DNA of 39,781 nt from Xanthobacteraceae bacterium (GTDB taxonomy: Bacteria; Pseudomonadota; Alphaproteobacteria; Rhizobiales; Xanthobacteraceae), in NCBI GenBank assembly GCA_022841625.1, contig JALHRD010000039.1, positions 1-39,781 on the forward strand, in the 5' to 3' direction. The position numbers were made by a program, and so were the translations under genes. The notes beneath the pieces were generated by a model. The model was not told the origin of the DNA and ran no database searches. It worked only from the letters and a program-made list of their open reading frames with translations. Position 1 is the first letter of the stretch. Every line of letters starts with the position of its first letter. Below are positions 8,611-17,206 of the stretch, piece after piece.

Positions 8611-9807
8611 ATGTCCGACCTGGCCGAACGCCTGATCTCCCCGATCTCAACCGCCGAATTGGAGCGGCGCTGGGCGGCGGTGCGCGCGGCGATGGCGGCG
8701 CGGAGCATCGACGTCTTGGTGATGCAGAACTCCAACGAGCTCTCCGGCGGCTATGTCAAATGGTTCACCGACCTGCCGGCCGGCAACGGCACCATGACCA
8801 CGGTGATCTTCCCCAAGGACGATCTGATGACGGTGGTCGCGCCGGGGCCGTTCGGCATCGACAATGCCCCGCCGCCCGGCGACCCGGTGCGGCGCGGGGT
8901 CAAGCGATTTTTGGCCTCGCCGAATTTCATGGGCGCATCGTTCACCACCGCGCTCGATCTCGATAATATCGACAAGGCGATGGCGGATTATTCCGGCGCC
9001 ACCATCGGGCTCGTGGCGCAGGGCTCGATGGGCCACGCGCTTGGCGAACGGCTCAAGCACGGCAAACTCGGCAATGCCCGCTTTGTTGACGCGACCGAAC
9101 TGGTCGACGCCATCATGGCGATCAAGAGCGACGAGGAGATCGCGCTGATCCGCGCCACGGCACACTTGCAAGACCGCGCCATGCGCGCCGCCTTCGACGC
9201 CATCAAGCCCGGCATGCGCGACATCGAAGTAACGGCGGTGGCGGAGACCTTTACCCGTAATGCCGGCGCGGAATACGGGCTGTTGATGGGTGCGTCGTCG
9301 CCGATTGGCCAAGCGGTGATGATCCAGCCGCGCCACTTGCAGAACCGCACCGTGCGCGACGGCGATCAATTCGTGCTGCTGGTGGAAACCACCGGCCCCG
9401 GCGGCTTCTTCTGCGAGATCGGTCGCACCTGCGTGCTCGGCAAGGCGACGCAAAGCATGAAGGATGAATTCGCGTTCGCGCGCGAAGCGCAGGAATTCAC
9501 CGCCAAGCTGCTGCGGTCAGGCGCGTCATGCGCCGATGTCTGGAACGGCTACAACGACTTCATGGCGAAGAACGGCCGGCCGAAGGAGAACCGGCTTTAT
9601 TGCCACGGCCAAGGCTATCATCTGGTCGAACGGCCGCTGGTGCGCTTCGACGAGACCATGCCGCTTGCCGCGCGCATGAATATCGCAGTGCATCCGATGT
9701 ATCATTCCAAGGACACCTATACCTGGATCTGCGACAATTTCCTGATCGGGACAAACGGCGCCGAGCGGCTGCATGCGTTTCCGCAAGAGATCGTGGAATT
9801 GGGATAA
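8611..9807 (+). CDS. M24/creatinase-fold (pita-bread) protein, Xaa-Pro peptidase-like
   Basis: A 398-residue protein. The start at 8611 (MSDLAERLISP) has GGAGA 5 nt upstream; the frame is open farther upstream without support. The N-terminal creatinase/prolidase domain (about 20-160) precedes a C-terminal pita-bread domain. The usual M24 metal ligands (Asp, Asp, His, Glu, Glu) are not conserved: the two-Asp region reads VETTGPGGFFCEIGRT, the His region reads GQGYHLVERP, and the expected Glu-Pro is replaced by VHP. Creatinase has the same fold without metal, so this may be a metal-free hydrolase rather than a peptidase. The stop is 3 bp from the next start, so it is probably co-transcribed with the metallo-beta-lactamase-fold hydrolase. 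The substrate is unknown. Confidence 0.85.
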   Translation: MSDLAERLISPISTAELERRWAAVRAAMAARSIDVLVMQNSNELSGGYVKWFTDLPAGNGTMTTVIFPKDDLMTVVAPGPFGIDNAPPPGDPVRRGVKRFLASPNFMGASFTTALDLDNIDKAMADYSGATIGLVAQGSMGHALGERLKHGKLGNARFVDATELVDAIMAIKSDEEIALIRATAHLQDRAMRAAFDAIKPGMRDIEVTAVAETFTRNAGAEYGLLMGASSPIGQAVMIQPRHLQNRTVRDGDQFVLLVETTGPGGFFCEIGRTCVLGKATQSMKDEFAFAREAQEFTAKLLRSGASCADVWNGYNDFMAKNGRPKENRLYCHGQGYHLVERPLVRFDETMPLAARMNIAVHPMYHSKDTYTWICDNFLIGTNGAERLHAFPQEIVELG

Positions 9808-9810
9808 TCA

Positions 9811-10707
9811 ATGACCGACAGTTTCCGCGTCACCCTGCTCGGCACCGGCACGCCGATCCCCCGTCCGGACCGGTTCGGGCCGGCGACACTCATTGAGGCC
9901 GGCGGCCAGCGGTTGCTGATCGACGCCGGGCGTGGCGCGACGATCCGGCTCTATCAGCTCGGCGTGCCGATCGGCGCGCTCGATGCCGTGCTGATCACGC
10001 ATTACCACTCCGACCACACCAACGGCATTCCCGACCTGTGGCTGACCGGCTGGCTGAAATCGGTCTATGCGCGGCGCACAGCGCCATTGCGCGTGATCGG
10101 CCCGACCGGCGCCAAGGAGCTGATGGAGAACCTGGAGCGCGCCTATGCCGCCGACATCAGGATCCGGCTGGTGGACGAGCAACTGCCGCCGGACGGGATC
10201 AAGGTCGACGTGTCGGAGTTCATCGCCGACGGCGTGGTCTACGAGAAAGACGGGCTGAGGGTGATCGCGTTCGAGGTCGATCACGGCGACGTGATCAAGC
10301 CGGCCTATGGCTATCGCTTCGAATATGGCGGGCGCGTCGCGGTGCTCTCAAGCGACACCCGCTACAACAAGAACGTCATCAAACACGGCACCGGCGCCGA
10401 CCTGCTGATTCACGAGGTCGCCACCGCGCGGCCCGAACTGATGCGTGAAGCGCACATCCAACGCATCATCGCCCATCACACCACGCCGCGCGAAGCCGGT
10501 CAGGTATTCGCCGCGGCCAAGCCGAAGCTCGCGGTCTATACGCATTTGGTGCTGCCGGCGACCCCAGCGATTCCGCCGCCGACACTCGACGAGGTGATCG
10601 CGCAAACCCGTGAGAGCTATGACGGCCCGCTGGTGATCGGCGAAGACCTGATGCGGTTCGAGATCGGCGAGACCGTGACGGTGACGCGGTGGGACGGCGC
10701 GCGGTGA
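9811..10707 (+). CDS. Metallo-beta-lactamase-fold hydrolase (RNase Z/arylsulfatase-like)
   Basis: A 298-residue cytoplasmic MBL-fold protein without a signal peptide. The zinc motif HYHSDH covers residues 64-69 (H64, H66, D68, H69). Further metal ligands are expected at VDHGD and SSDTRYNKN in the middle and at the His cluster IAHHTTP (about 220). The N-terminal LLGTGTPIPRPDRFGP is typical of the RNase Z/arylsulfatase-like branch. It starts 3 bp after the M24-fold gene, so the two probably act in one small-molecule catabolic step. A true RNase Z is less likely, given the length and this partner. The C-terminus ends shortly before the repeat-bounded DUF559 unit. Confidence 0.88.
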   Translation: MTDSFRVTLLGTGTPIPRPDRFGPATLIEAGGQRLLIDAGRGATIRLYQLGVPIGALDAVLITHYHSDHTNGIPDLWLTGWLKSVYARRTAPLRVIGPTGAKELMENLERAYAADIRIRLVDEQLPPDGIKVDVSEFIADGVVYEKDGLRVIAFEVDHGDVIKPAYGYRFEYGGRVAVLSSDTRYNKNVIKHGTGADLLIHEVATARPELMREAHIQRIIAHHTTPREAGQVFAAAKPKLAVYTHLVLPATPAIPPPTLDEVIAQTRESYDGPLVIGEDLMRFEIGETVTVTRWDGAR

Positions 10708-10744
10708 ACCCGGTGGTAACCGATACAGCCGCGCCACTCGCTCC

Positions 10745-10800
10745 GTCACCCTCCCCTGGAGGGGGAGGGTCGGCGCGCAACGCGCGCCGGGGTGGGGTGA
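10745..10800 (+). repeat. Left palindromic repeat of the DUF559 unit
   Basis: It begins GTCACCCTCCC (10745-10755), contains GGAGGGGGAGGGTCG (10758-10772) and ends CGGGGTGGGGTGA (10788-10800). All three blocks recur, inverted and base-perfect, in the repeat at 11216-11306. A GC-rich hairpin (GGCGCGC-AAC-GCGCGCC) fills the middle. The DUF559 stop codon and last 18 or so codons lie inside it. Confidence 0.85.
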
Positions 10801-11213
10801 TTGCGTTTGCGTTCGTGTTTGAACTCAATGGCGTCGGAATTGAGCGATCCGAATAACGCGATATGGATCGTCTCCAAAATGCCGATGATGTTTTCCGATA
10901 TCTCGTTGTTCCAGAAGCGAATGACCCGGTAACCCTCTCGTTCCAGCCATCGTGTGCGTTCACGATCGCGCGCTATTCCTGCCTCGCCGCCGTGCTGGGA
11001 GCCGTCAACCTCGATAATCAATCGCGCGGCCATGCAAGCAAAATCGGCGACATAGGGTCCGACCGGAACCTGACGGCGAAAATGGCTGCCGAGCATCGAT
11101 GCACGCCTGAGATGTTGCCAAAGGCGCCGTTCGGCATCGGTTGCGTTCGCGCGCAGCCGTCGCGCGGTATCGCGGCGAAAGCTTGCGATGGTTCGGCGCG
11201 GTGTCTTCGCCAT
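10746..11213 (-). CDS. DUF559 domain protein (Vsr/restriction-endonuclease-like fold)
   Basis: A 155-residue protein. The DUF559 core is LRANATDAERRLWQHLR, HFRRQVPVGPYVADF and LIIEVDGSQH, followed by the RDRERTRWLEREGYRVIRFW block. The conserved Asp of VADF and the Glu/Asp of IEVDG match the catalytic positions of the PD-(D/E)XK-like fold of very-short-patch repair endonucleases. The biochemical role of DUF559 is not established. The ATG at 11213 is chosen because MAKTPRRT starts the domain; the frame is open 8 codons further. The upstream GGGGTG that could serve as ribosome-binding site lies inside the right repeat, and the C-terminal NHPTPARVARRPSPSRGG is encoded by the left repeat. The gene therefore sits exactly between two inverted repeats, like a mobile cassette. 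Confidence 0.9.
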   Translation of the reverse strand: MAKTPRRTIASFRRDTARRLRANATDAERRLWQHLRRASMLGSHFRRQVPVGPYVADFACMAARLIIEVDGSQHGGEAGIARDRERTRWLEREGYRVIRFWNNEISENIIGILETIHIALFGSLNSDAIEFKHERKRNHPTPARVARRPSPSRGG

Positions 11214-11215
11214 GT

Positions 11216-11306
11216 TCACCCCACCCCGCTCGCTCACGCTCGCGACCCTCCCCCTCCAGAGCCTGCACTCGGGGCGCGCTTGCGCGCGCCCGGGTGGGAG
11301 GGTGAC
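11216..11306 (-). repeat. Right palindromic repeat of the DUF559 unit (inverted)
   Basis: Read on the minus strand it begins GTCACCCTCCC (11306-11296), contains GGAGGGGGAGGGTCG (11257-11243) and ends CGGGGTGGGGTGA (11228-11216). These are the same blocks, in the same order, as in the left repeat. It is longer (91 against 56 bp) because of an extra GC-rich hairpin (GGGCGCGC and GCGCGCCC). It ends 2 bp before the DUF559 start codon. Confidence 0.85.
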
Positions 11307-11358
11307 AGCGTATGCCTCACCGACTTCCCATCAATGAGCAAATATTGAAAAAACGTCA

Positions 11359-12333
11359 TCACTGAATCTTGATATTGCCCCGCTTCGCCACCTCGGCCCA
11401 TTGCGCGAGTTCCCGCGCGATCACCTTGGCGAATTCGGCCGAACTGCTGCCCGCCGGATAGGTTTGATGCGACGCGAGCTTCTCGACCACGTCGGGCAAT
11501 TGCACGATCGCTCTGATTTCGTCTTCCAGCCGTTTCACGATCGCCGGCGGCGTCTTGGCGGGCGCCAACAGCCCCGTCCAGAATTCGACCGTCATGTCCT
11601 TGAAGCCCTGCTCCGCCATGGTCGGCACATCGGGATGCGACGCGAGCCGCTGCGGCGAGGTCACCGCCAGCGCCCGCACGCGGCCGTCCTGCAGCGGACC
11701 GGTCGCCGGCCCCACGTCCGTGAGCGACATCAGCGCGTCGCCGCGCATCAGCGCCAGCATCGCCTCCGAATTGGCGCGGAACGCGATATATTCGAATTTC
11801 GTGCCGGTGCGCTGCTCAAACATTTTCTGCACCACCTGGAAGATCGGCCCCGACGCCGCGGCATTGGCTTTGTCCGGATTGGCCTTGGCATAGGCCACCA
11901 GCTCCGGCACGCTGCGCACTGGCGCCTTGGCATTCACCACCAGGATCAACGGAAACTTGGCGACCATCGAGATCGGCACGAAGTCGCGCTGCGAGTCGTA
12001 AGTCAGGTTGGCCACCACCACCGGATTGACCGTGAGCATGCCGATCGAGCCCAACAGCAGGGTGTGGCCGTCCGGCGCCGCCTTGGTGACCTGCCCGGCG
12101 GCGATGTTGCCATTGGCGCCGGGGCGGTTCTCGACCACGACCGGGCGACCAAGCCGATCCGACAGCTTCTGGCCGACCAGGCGCGCGAAGAAATCGAGGC
12201 CGCCGCCGGCCGCATTCGGCACCACAATATGAACATTGCGGCTCGGAAACTGACCGGCGTCCTGCGCAAACGCGGCAGCCGCCAGACTCGTGGCCACGAT
12301 CCCGGCCAGAACAATAGCGCGACGAATCTTCAT
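11359..12333 (-). CDS. Bug/TctC-family periplasmic solute-binding protein
   Basis: A 324-residue tripartite tricarboxylate transporter receptor protein. A signal peptide (about residues 1-23, KIRRAIVLAGIVATSLAAAA then FAQD) directs export. The family signatures are present: FPSRNVHIVVPNAAGGGLDF, VVENRPGANGNIA, HTLLLGSIGMLTVNP, and the late segment LLAPAKTPPAIVKRLEDEI. It should bind a small carboxylate in the periplasm. No TctA/TctB membrane genes lie nearby, which is common for this over-represented family, so the ligand and partner transporter are unknown. GGGAGG lies about 9 nt before the ATG. It is divergent from the tandem transporters, with a 215-bp shared upstream region in which I see no clear operator. 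Confidence 0.93.
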   Translation of the reverse strand: MKIRRAIVLAGIVATSLAAAAFAQDAGQFPSRNVHIVVPNAAGGGLDFFARLVGQKLSDRLGRPVVVENRPGANGNIAAGQVTKAAPDGHTLLLGSIGMLTVNPVVVANLTYDSQRDFVPISMVAKFPLILVVNAKAPVRSVPELVAYAKANPDKANAAASGPIFQVVQKMFEQRTGTKFEYIAFRANSEAMLALMRGDALMSLTDVGPATGPLQDGRVRALAVTSPQRLASHPDVPTMAEQGFKDMTVEFWTGLLAPAKTPPAIVKRLEDEIRAIVQLPDVVEKLASHQTYPAGSSSAEFAKVIARELAQWAEVAKRGNIKIQ

Positions 12334-12548
12334 GTGGGGGGCCCTCCCGATCGCTGGGCATAGTCAAGGATTCCCGTTCATCAGCCATTGCGCATCGGCC
12401 CGCGTCAAGATCGCGGCTCGGGCGTTGCCGCATGCACCGGCAGCATGGGCGCGATCGTCGGCCGTCGCTGGTCGAACGCGCACGGCTGCTCTAAAACGCG
12501 AACTCCCTCCCCGGCTCTGAGAGCACCGCCAACAGAGGCCTAAGCCCC

Positions 12549-14018
12549 GTGGATGCCCGCAACGAATCCACCCCGATGACATCGCTCTCCCACAAGGAGG
12601 CGCGCCTGATCGTCTTGGGGATGATGCTGCCGGTATTCATGGGATCGCTCGACAACACCAATCTGGCGACCGCGCTGCCGACCATCGGGCGCGACCTCGA
12701 CGATATGCACAGCCTGCCCTGGCTAATCACCGCCTATCTGCTCGCAGCCACCGCGGTAGTTCCGCTCTATGGCAAGATCGCCGACATCTACGGGCGCAAG
12801 GTCACGCTGCGAATCGCCATCGTGATCTATATGGCGGGCTCGCTGATGTGCGCCTTGGCGCCGAACATGCCGGTGCTGATTCTCGGGCGCGCGCTGCACG
12901 GGCTCGGCGGCGGCGGGCTCTCGACCATGGGCGCGGTGGTGCTGGGCGATGTGGTCGCGCCCAAGGAGCGCGGCCGCTACTACGCGTATTTCGCCGTCGT
13001 CTATACCACCGCCGGCGCGCTTGGCCCGGCGCTCGGCGGGATGCTCTCGGAGCACCTGCACTGGTCGGCGATCTTTTGGTTCAACATTCTGCTTGGATTT
13101 ACCGCGCTGGCACTGACCGACGTTCTGCTCCGCAAGCTGCCGCGGCACGAGCGGCCGCACAAACTCGACGTGACCGGCGCCGCGCTGGTCGTAACGGCCA
13201 GCATCTCCTTCATGCTGGCAATCAATCTTGGCGGCGTGCGCTTCGCCTGGACATCGCCGCAAGTCCTCGCGCTGTTCGCGCTCGCCGCCGTGGTGGGGCT
13301 CTTATTTGTCCGGCGGCTGATGACCGCGCCCGAGCCGCTGATCCCGATTGCGATCCTGCGCAACCGTCAGGTCCGCTTCGCTACCGGCGCGCACGCCTTC
13401 GGCTGGGCCTCGATCGTCGGGCTCAATATTTTCTTGCCGCAATATCTCCAGAACGTGATTGGACTGACTCCGACCTCGGCCGGCCTGACGCTGATCATCT
13501 TCATGATCGCACTCAACATCAGCGCCGGAACCTCGGGCTATGTTCTGGGCCGCATGACGCATTACAAGATGCTGCCGATGATCGGCCTTACAATCGCGAT
13601 CAGCGCGATTCTCGTTCTGGCCTGGAAGGTCGACAGCGTCAGCCTGGTCTGGTTCGAAGTGCTGCTGGTGGTGATCGGATTAGGTTTCGGCGCCTTGCCC
13701 GGATTGACGCAGGTCGTGGTGCAGAATTCCGTCGAACGCCATCAGCTTGGCATCTCGGTCGGCGCCATGACGTTCACCCGCAATCTCCTGTCGACCTTCA
13801 TGGTGGCGGTGTTCGGCGCGATTGTCGCGGGCTTTGCAGTCACGCTGGCGGTACCCGGCGAACTCGGCGGCGCGCTGACGCAAGACGCGGCGATGGCGGC
13901 GGAAGCTTACCGGCGCGTGTTCTTCACGACCGCCGCGATCATGGCCGTGGCGCTGATCTCGGTCGCCCTGATCGAGGAAAAGCCGCTACAGTCGGGCGCG
14001 GCGCCGGAGACCAAGTAA
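12549..14018 (+). CDS. DHA2-family MFS drug/proton antiporter, first of a tandem pair
   Basis: A 489-residue, predicted 14-helix major facilitator of the EmrB/QacA type in the inner membrane. Motif D1 is near the first helix (GSLDNTNLATALPTIGRDL), motif A is YGKIADIYGRK and motif C is TTAGALGPALGG. The GTG at 12549 (MDARNESTP) is used because the paralogue downstream also begins MDA; an ATG at 12576 (MTSLSHKEA) is an alternative. It is followed after 6 bp by a close paralogue, so the two arose by tandem duplication and are probably co-transcribed. There is no outer-membrane or periplasmic partner gene and no adjacent regulator. The exported substrate cannot be inferred. Confidence 0.93.
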   Translation: MDARNESTPMTSLSHKEARLIVLGMMLPVFMGSLDNTNLATALPTIGRDLDDMHSLPWLITAYLLAATAVVPLYGKIADIYGRKVTLRIAIVIYMAGSLMCALAPNMPVLILGRALHGLGGGGLSTMGAVVLGDVVAPKERGRYYAYFAVVYTTAGALGPALGGMLSEHLHWSAIFWFNILLGFTALALTDVLLRKLPRHERPHKLDVTGAALVVTASISFMLAINLGGVRFAWTSPQVLALFALAAVVGLLFVRRLMTAPEPLIPIAILRNRQVRFATGAHAFGWASIVGLNIFLPQYLQNVIGLTPTSAGLTLIIFMIALNISAGTSGYVLGRMTHYKMLPMIGLTIAISAILVLAWKVDSVSLVWFEVLLVVIGLGFGALPGLTQVVVQNSVERHQLGISVGAMTFTRNLLSTFMVAVFGAIVAGFAVTLAVPGELGGALTQDAAMAAEAYRRVFFTTAAIMAVALISVALIEEKPLQSGAAPETK

Positions 14019-14024
14019 CGCCGC

Positions 14025-15488
14025 ATGGACGCTGTCGCAGCCAAACCGCTGACCCACAAAGACCTTCGGCTGTTGGTCATTGGCGCCTTGCTGCCGGTGC
14101 TAATCGGCTCGATGGACAACACCATCCTTGCGAGCGCGCTGCCGACCATCGGCCGCGACCTCAACGACGTCCATAACCTGCCCTGGCTGATCACGGTGTT
14201 TCTCCTGGCATCGACCGCCTGCATGCCGCTCTACGGCAAGATCGCCGATATTTACGGACGCCGCCTGACGCTATGCGCGGCGCTGGCAATCCATCTGCTG
14301 GGCTCGGTAATCTGCGCACTGTCGGACTCGATGACCATGCTGATCCTGGGCCGGGTGGTGCAGGGCCTCGGCGGCGCCGGCCTGACCTCAATTCCGGTGG
14401 TCGTCCTCGGCGACGTCGCTGCGCCAAAGGAGCGCGGAAAATATTCGGCCTATTTCGCCGTTACTTACACCACCGCCGGGGCGCTCGGCCCGGCGCTCGG
14501 CGGCGTTCTGGCCGACAAATTGCATTGGTCGGCGATTTTCTGGCTCAATGTGCCGCTTGATCTGCTGGCGCTTTTGGCGGTGATAACGCTGCTGCGCCGC
14601 CTGCCCCGCTATGAGCGGCGGCATCGGCTTGATCTGATCGGCGCCGCCTTGATTGTGATCGCGGGCGTCTCGTTCATGCTTGCGCTCAATCTCGCGGGCG
14701 TGCGCTTGCCGTGGAATTCGCCGCCGATCCTATTGCTGTTTGGCGCCGCCGTGGCGGTCGCGGGATTGTTCGTATGGCGTGTGCTCACCGCGCCCGAACC
14801 GCTGATCCCGGTCGCCGTCCTCAAACATCCGATTATCCGCCGTGCGACCATCGCCTATTCTTGCGGATGGGCGGCGATTGTCGGGCTCAATATTTTTCTG
14901 CCGATCTACCTGCAAAGCGTTGTCGGACTGTCGCCGACCGATGCCGGGCTGAGCCTGGTCGTGCTGATGGTGAGCCTAAATATCAGCGCCGGTATCGGCG
15001 GGCAGGTGCTGTGCCGGGTGACCCATTACAAGGCGCTGCCGATCGCCGGCTTGGCGATAGCGGTCGGCGCGCTGATCCTGCTGGCCCTGTGGGCGGACCG
15101 GCTGACGCCGATTTCGTTCCAGGTGCTGCTGTTGCTGATTGGCGCGGGCTTCGGGCCAACGCCTTCGCTGACCACCGTGATGGTGCAGAACGTGGTCGAG
15201 CGTCACGAGCTCGGCATCGCCCTCGGCACCATGAATTTCTCGCGCAATTTGTTCTGCACCATTCTGGTGGCGATCTTCGGCGCATTGGTGCTGGCGGTGA
15301 CGGCGGCGCTCGGGCCGGGCACGAGCGGCGAACTCGGCGGCGCATTGCCGGCGGGCAGCGCGGAGGCCGCCGAAGCCTTCCGGCGGGTTTTCTTTGTCGC
15401 CGCCGGCTGCCTCGCAATCAGCTTGATTGCGGTTATCATGACCGAACGGCGGCCGCTACGCACCGACCTGCCGGACGACAAGGCCTGA
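14025..15488 (+). CDS. DHA2-family MFS drug/proton antiporter, second of a tandem pair
   Basis: A 487-residue transporter aligned end to end with the preceding gene: GSMDNTILASALPTIGRDL, YGKIADIYGRR, VAPKERG-type loop (here AAPKERGKYSAYFAVTYT) and HKALP/HKMLP-type late loops. Fourteen helices are expected. The start is 6 bp after the first gene's stop, and a split YeeE/YedE pair follows 16 bp downstream, so four membrane-protein genes probably share a transcript. The two paralogues differ throughout and both look intact, so they are more likely specialised than a recent amplification. The substrate is unknown. Confidence 0.93.
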   Translation: MDAVAAKPLTHKDLRLLVIGALLPVLIGSMDNTILASALPTIGRDLNDVHNLPWLITVFLLASTACMPLYGKIADIYGRRLTLCAALAIHLLGSVICALSDSMTMLILGRVVQGLGGAGLTSIPVVVLGDVAAPKERGKYSAYFAVTYTTAGALGPALGGVLADKLHWSAIFWLNVPLDLLALLAVITLLRRLPRYERRHRLDLIGAALIVIAGVSFMLALNLAGVRLPWNSPPILLLFGAAVAVAGLFVWRVLTAPEPLIPVAVLKHPIIRRATIAYSCGWAAIVGLNIFLPIYLQSVVGLSPTDAGLSLVVLMVSLNISAGIGGQVLCRVTHYKALPIAGLAIAVGALILLALWADRLTPISFQVLLLLIGAGFGPTPSLTTVMVQNVVERHELGIALGTMNFSRNLFCTILVAIFGALVLAVTAALGPGTSGELGGALPAGSAEAAEAFRRVFFVAAGCLAISLIAVIMTERRPLRTDLPDDKA

Positions 15489-15504
15489 ACCCATAGGAAG
15501 CGCC

Positions 15505-15930
15505 ATGAATAATTTCACGCCACTCTCGGCCGCCATCGGCGGCGCGTTGATCGGGCTCGCATCGACGATGCTGCTGCTGCTGGCCGGCCGCATTGCCGGC
15601 ATCAGCGGCATCCTCGGCGCCACCTTGGGGTTTGGCACCGGCGAGCGCAGCTGGCGCCTGGCCTTCATCGCCGGGCTGATCCTGGCGCCACTCGCCGCCA
15701 TGCTGGCGGGCTATGCGGTGCCCGCGCCGCAGATGCCCGATAGCTGGCTTCTGGTCATTGTCGCCGGGTTACTGGTCGGCTTCGGCGCCCGGCTCGGCGG
15801 CGGCTGCACCTCCGGCCACGGCGTCTGCGGCATTGCACGGTTCTCGCAACGCTCGATCGTTGCCACCATCATTTTCATGGGCACGGCGGTCGTCACTGTC
15901 GCGCTGATGCGCCATGTGGTGGGAGGCTGA
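15505..15930 (+). CDS. YeeE/YedE-family sulfur-compound transporter, N-terminal half
   Basis: A 141-residue membrane protein with about four helices. The family signature GGGCTSGHGVCG (about 96-107) contains the cysteines that in the thiosulfate channel YeeE (TsuA) relay thiosulfate across the membrane. Full-length YeeE is one chain; here the family is split into two adjacent genes, as in PmpA/PmpB-type systems. GGAAG lies before the ATG. It is 3 bp from the second half, so equal expression is expected. No sulfurtransferase (TusA/YeeD) gene is next to it. Confidence 0.9.
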   Translation: MNNFTPLSAAIGGALIGLASTMLLLLAGRIAGISGILGATLGFGTGERSWRLAFIAGLILAPLAAMLAGYAVPAPQMPDSWLLVIVAGLLVGFGARLGGGCTSGHGVCGIARFSQRSIVATIIFMGTAVVTVALMRHVVGG

Positions 15931-15933
15931 ACC

Positions 15934-16389
15934 ATGCTGATATTGGCCTCGCTGCTGTGCGGCTTTGTGTTTGGCCTCGGGCTGCTGATCTCCGGCATGT
16001 TGCAGCCGACCAAGGTGCTTGGCTTTCTCGACATCTTCGGCGCCTGGGACGCCAGCCTGGCGGTCGTGATGGCGGCCGCGCTCGCCGTTTCGGGGCTCGG
16101 CTATCGGCTGTCGCAGCAACGTTCGCAGCCGGTGCTGGCGCTGCGCTTCGACCTCTCAACCAAGACCGCCATCGACCCGTCGCTAATCGCGGGCGCGGCG
16201 CTGTTCGGCATCGGCTGGGGGCTCGCTGGGCTGTGCCCGGGCCCGGCGCTGGAAAACCTCGCGACGCTGTCGCCCAAGGTAATTGCGTTCTGCGTCGCGA
16301 TGGCCGCCGGCATGATCGTGCATGACCAGTGGTACGCCAAGCGGCCGGCGACGCCGAAGAGCGGCGCGCTGGCGGGAACGGACGGCTAA
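15934..16389 (+). CDS. YeeE/YedE-family sulfur-compound transporter, C-terminal half (DUF6691)
   Basis: A 151-residue membrane protein, the partner of the preceding gene. It starts with a hydrophobic helix and FGLGLLISGMLQPTKVLGFL, and carries the second pseudo-symmetric cysteine motif, GWGLAGLCPGPAL (about 104-116). Together the two chains would form one YeeE-like unit importing thiosulfate or a related sulfur compound. Its stop overlaps the stop of the convergent SDR gene within one CTAA (16386-16389). Confidence 0.9.
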   Translation: MLILASLLCGFVFGLGLLISGMLQPTKVLGFLDIFGAWDASLAVVMAAALAVSGLGYRLSQQRSQPVLALRFDLSTKTAIDPSLIAGAALFGIGWGLAGLCPGPALENLATLSPKVIAFCVAMAAGMIVHDQWYAKRPATPKSGALAGTDG

Positions 16390-17162
16390 CCGCGCACCGC
16401 CACCACCTGGCCGCCGTCGACCACAATGGTCGTGCCATTGATGAAACGGCCGGCGTCGGACGCAAGCAACAGCAGCGCGCCGTCAAGGTCGCGCGCCGCG
16501 CCGAACCGTCCAACCGGAATCTCGCGCTTGATCGCGGCGCCGGCTTCGCCCGCGAGATAGTCGCGGTTGAGGTCGGTGACAATCCAGCCGGGCGCGATGG
16601 CATTGACGCGGATGCCCTTGAAGCCCAGCTCCAGCGCCAGCGCCTTGGTAAGCTGGATCACGCCGGCCTTCGACACCGCATAGGGCGCGACGCCTTTGGC
16701 GACCGCGAGCCCGAGCATGGAGGCAATATTGACAATCGCTCCACCCTTATTGCCGGCGAGCATGCGCCGCGCCGCTTCCTGCGACCAGGCAAACACCGCA
16801 TCGAGATTGGTGCCGATGACGCGCCGCCAATCCGCATCGTTGACATCGAGCGCGCGGCCCGAGGTCACGACGCCAGCATTGTTGATGAGCGCTGTCACAG
16901 TGCCGAACGCCTGCTCGGCGGCGTCGAACGCCGCCTTCATGGCCGCGCCATCACACACATCGGCGGCAATCGCGACCGCGCGGCCGCCATTTTGCTCAAT
17001 GGTGTTCTTCACCACCGTCAGCCGGTCGGCGCGGCGCGCCACCAGCACGACCGCCGCCCCGGCCTCTGCCAGCACCTCGGCGAAGCGCACGCCAAGCCCG
17101 CTCGAAGCGCCGGTGACCAGCGCTACCTGGCCGGTGAGGTCGAACAGTCGGGCTATTGTCAC
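16386..17162 (-). CDS. Short-chain dehydrogenase/reductase (classical SDR)
   Basis: A 258-residue NAD(P)-dependent oxidoreductase. The cofactor-binding [11 protein letters not shown] is near residue 15, the NAG motif is INNAGVV, the catalytic Ser is in IVNIASM, and YAVSK supplies Tyr and Lys. The C-terminal [11 protein letters not shown] is typical of the family. The GTG at 17162 ([12 protein letters not shown]) is preferred because AGGGAG lies about 8 nt upstream; a GTG at 17183 would add seven residues. It resembles 3-ketoacyl-reductase-like and polyol-dehydrogenase-like SDRs, and the substrate is unknown. It diverges from the nitrile hydratase operon and shares with it a short region containing an 18-bp palindrome. 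Confidence 0.92.
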   Translation of the reverse strand: MTIARLFDLTGQVALVTGASSGLGVRFAEVLAEAGAAVVLVARRADRLTVVKNTIEQNGGRAVAIAADVCDGAAMKAAFDAAEQAFGTVTALINNAGVVTSGRALDVNDADWRRVIGTNLDAVFAWSQEAARRMLAGNKGGAIVNIASMLGLAVAKGVAPYAVSKAGVIQLTKALALELGFKGIRVNAIAPGWIVTDLNRDYLAGEAGAAIKREIPVGRFGAARDLDGALLLLASDAGRFINGTTIVVDGGQVVAVRG

Positions 17163-17206
17163 TCTCGACACTCCCTGGACCACGGACGATAATGCCGCCA
17201 GCCGCT

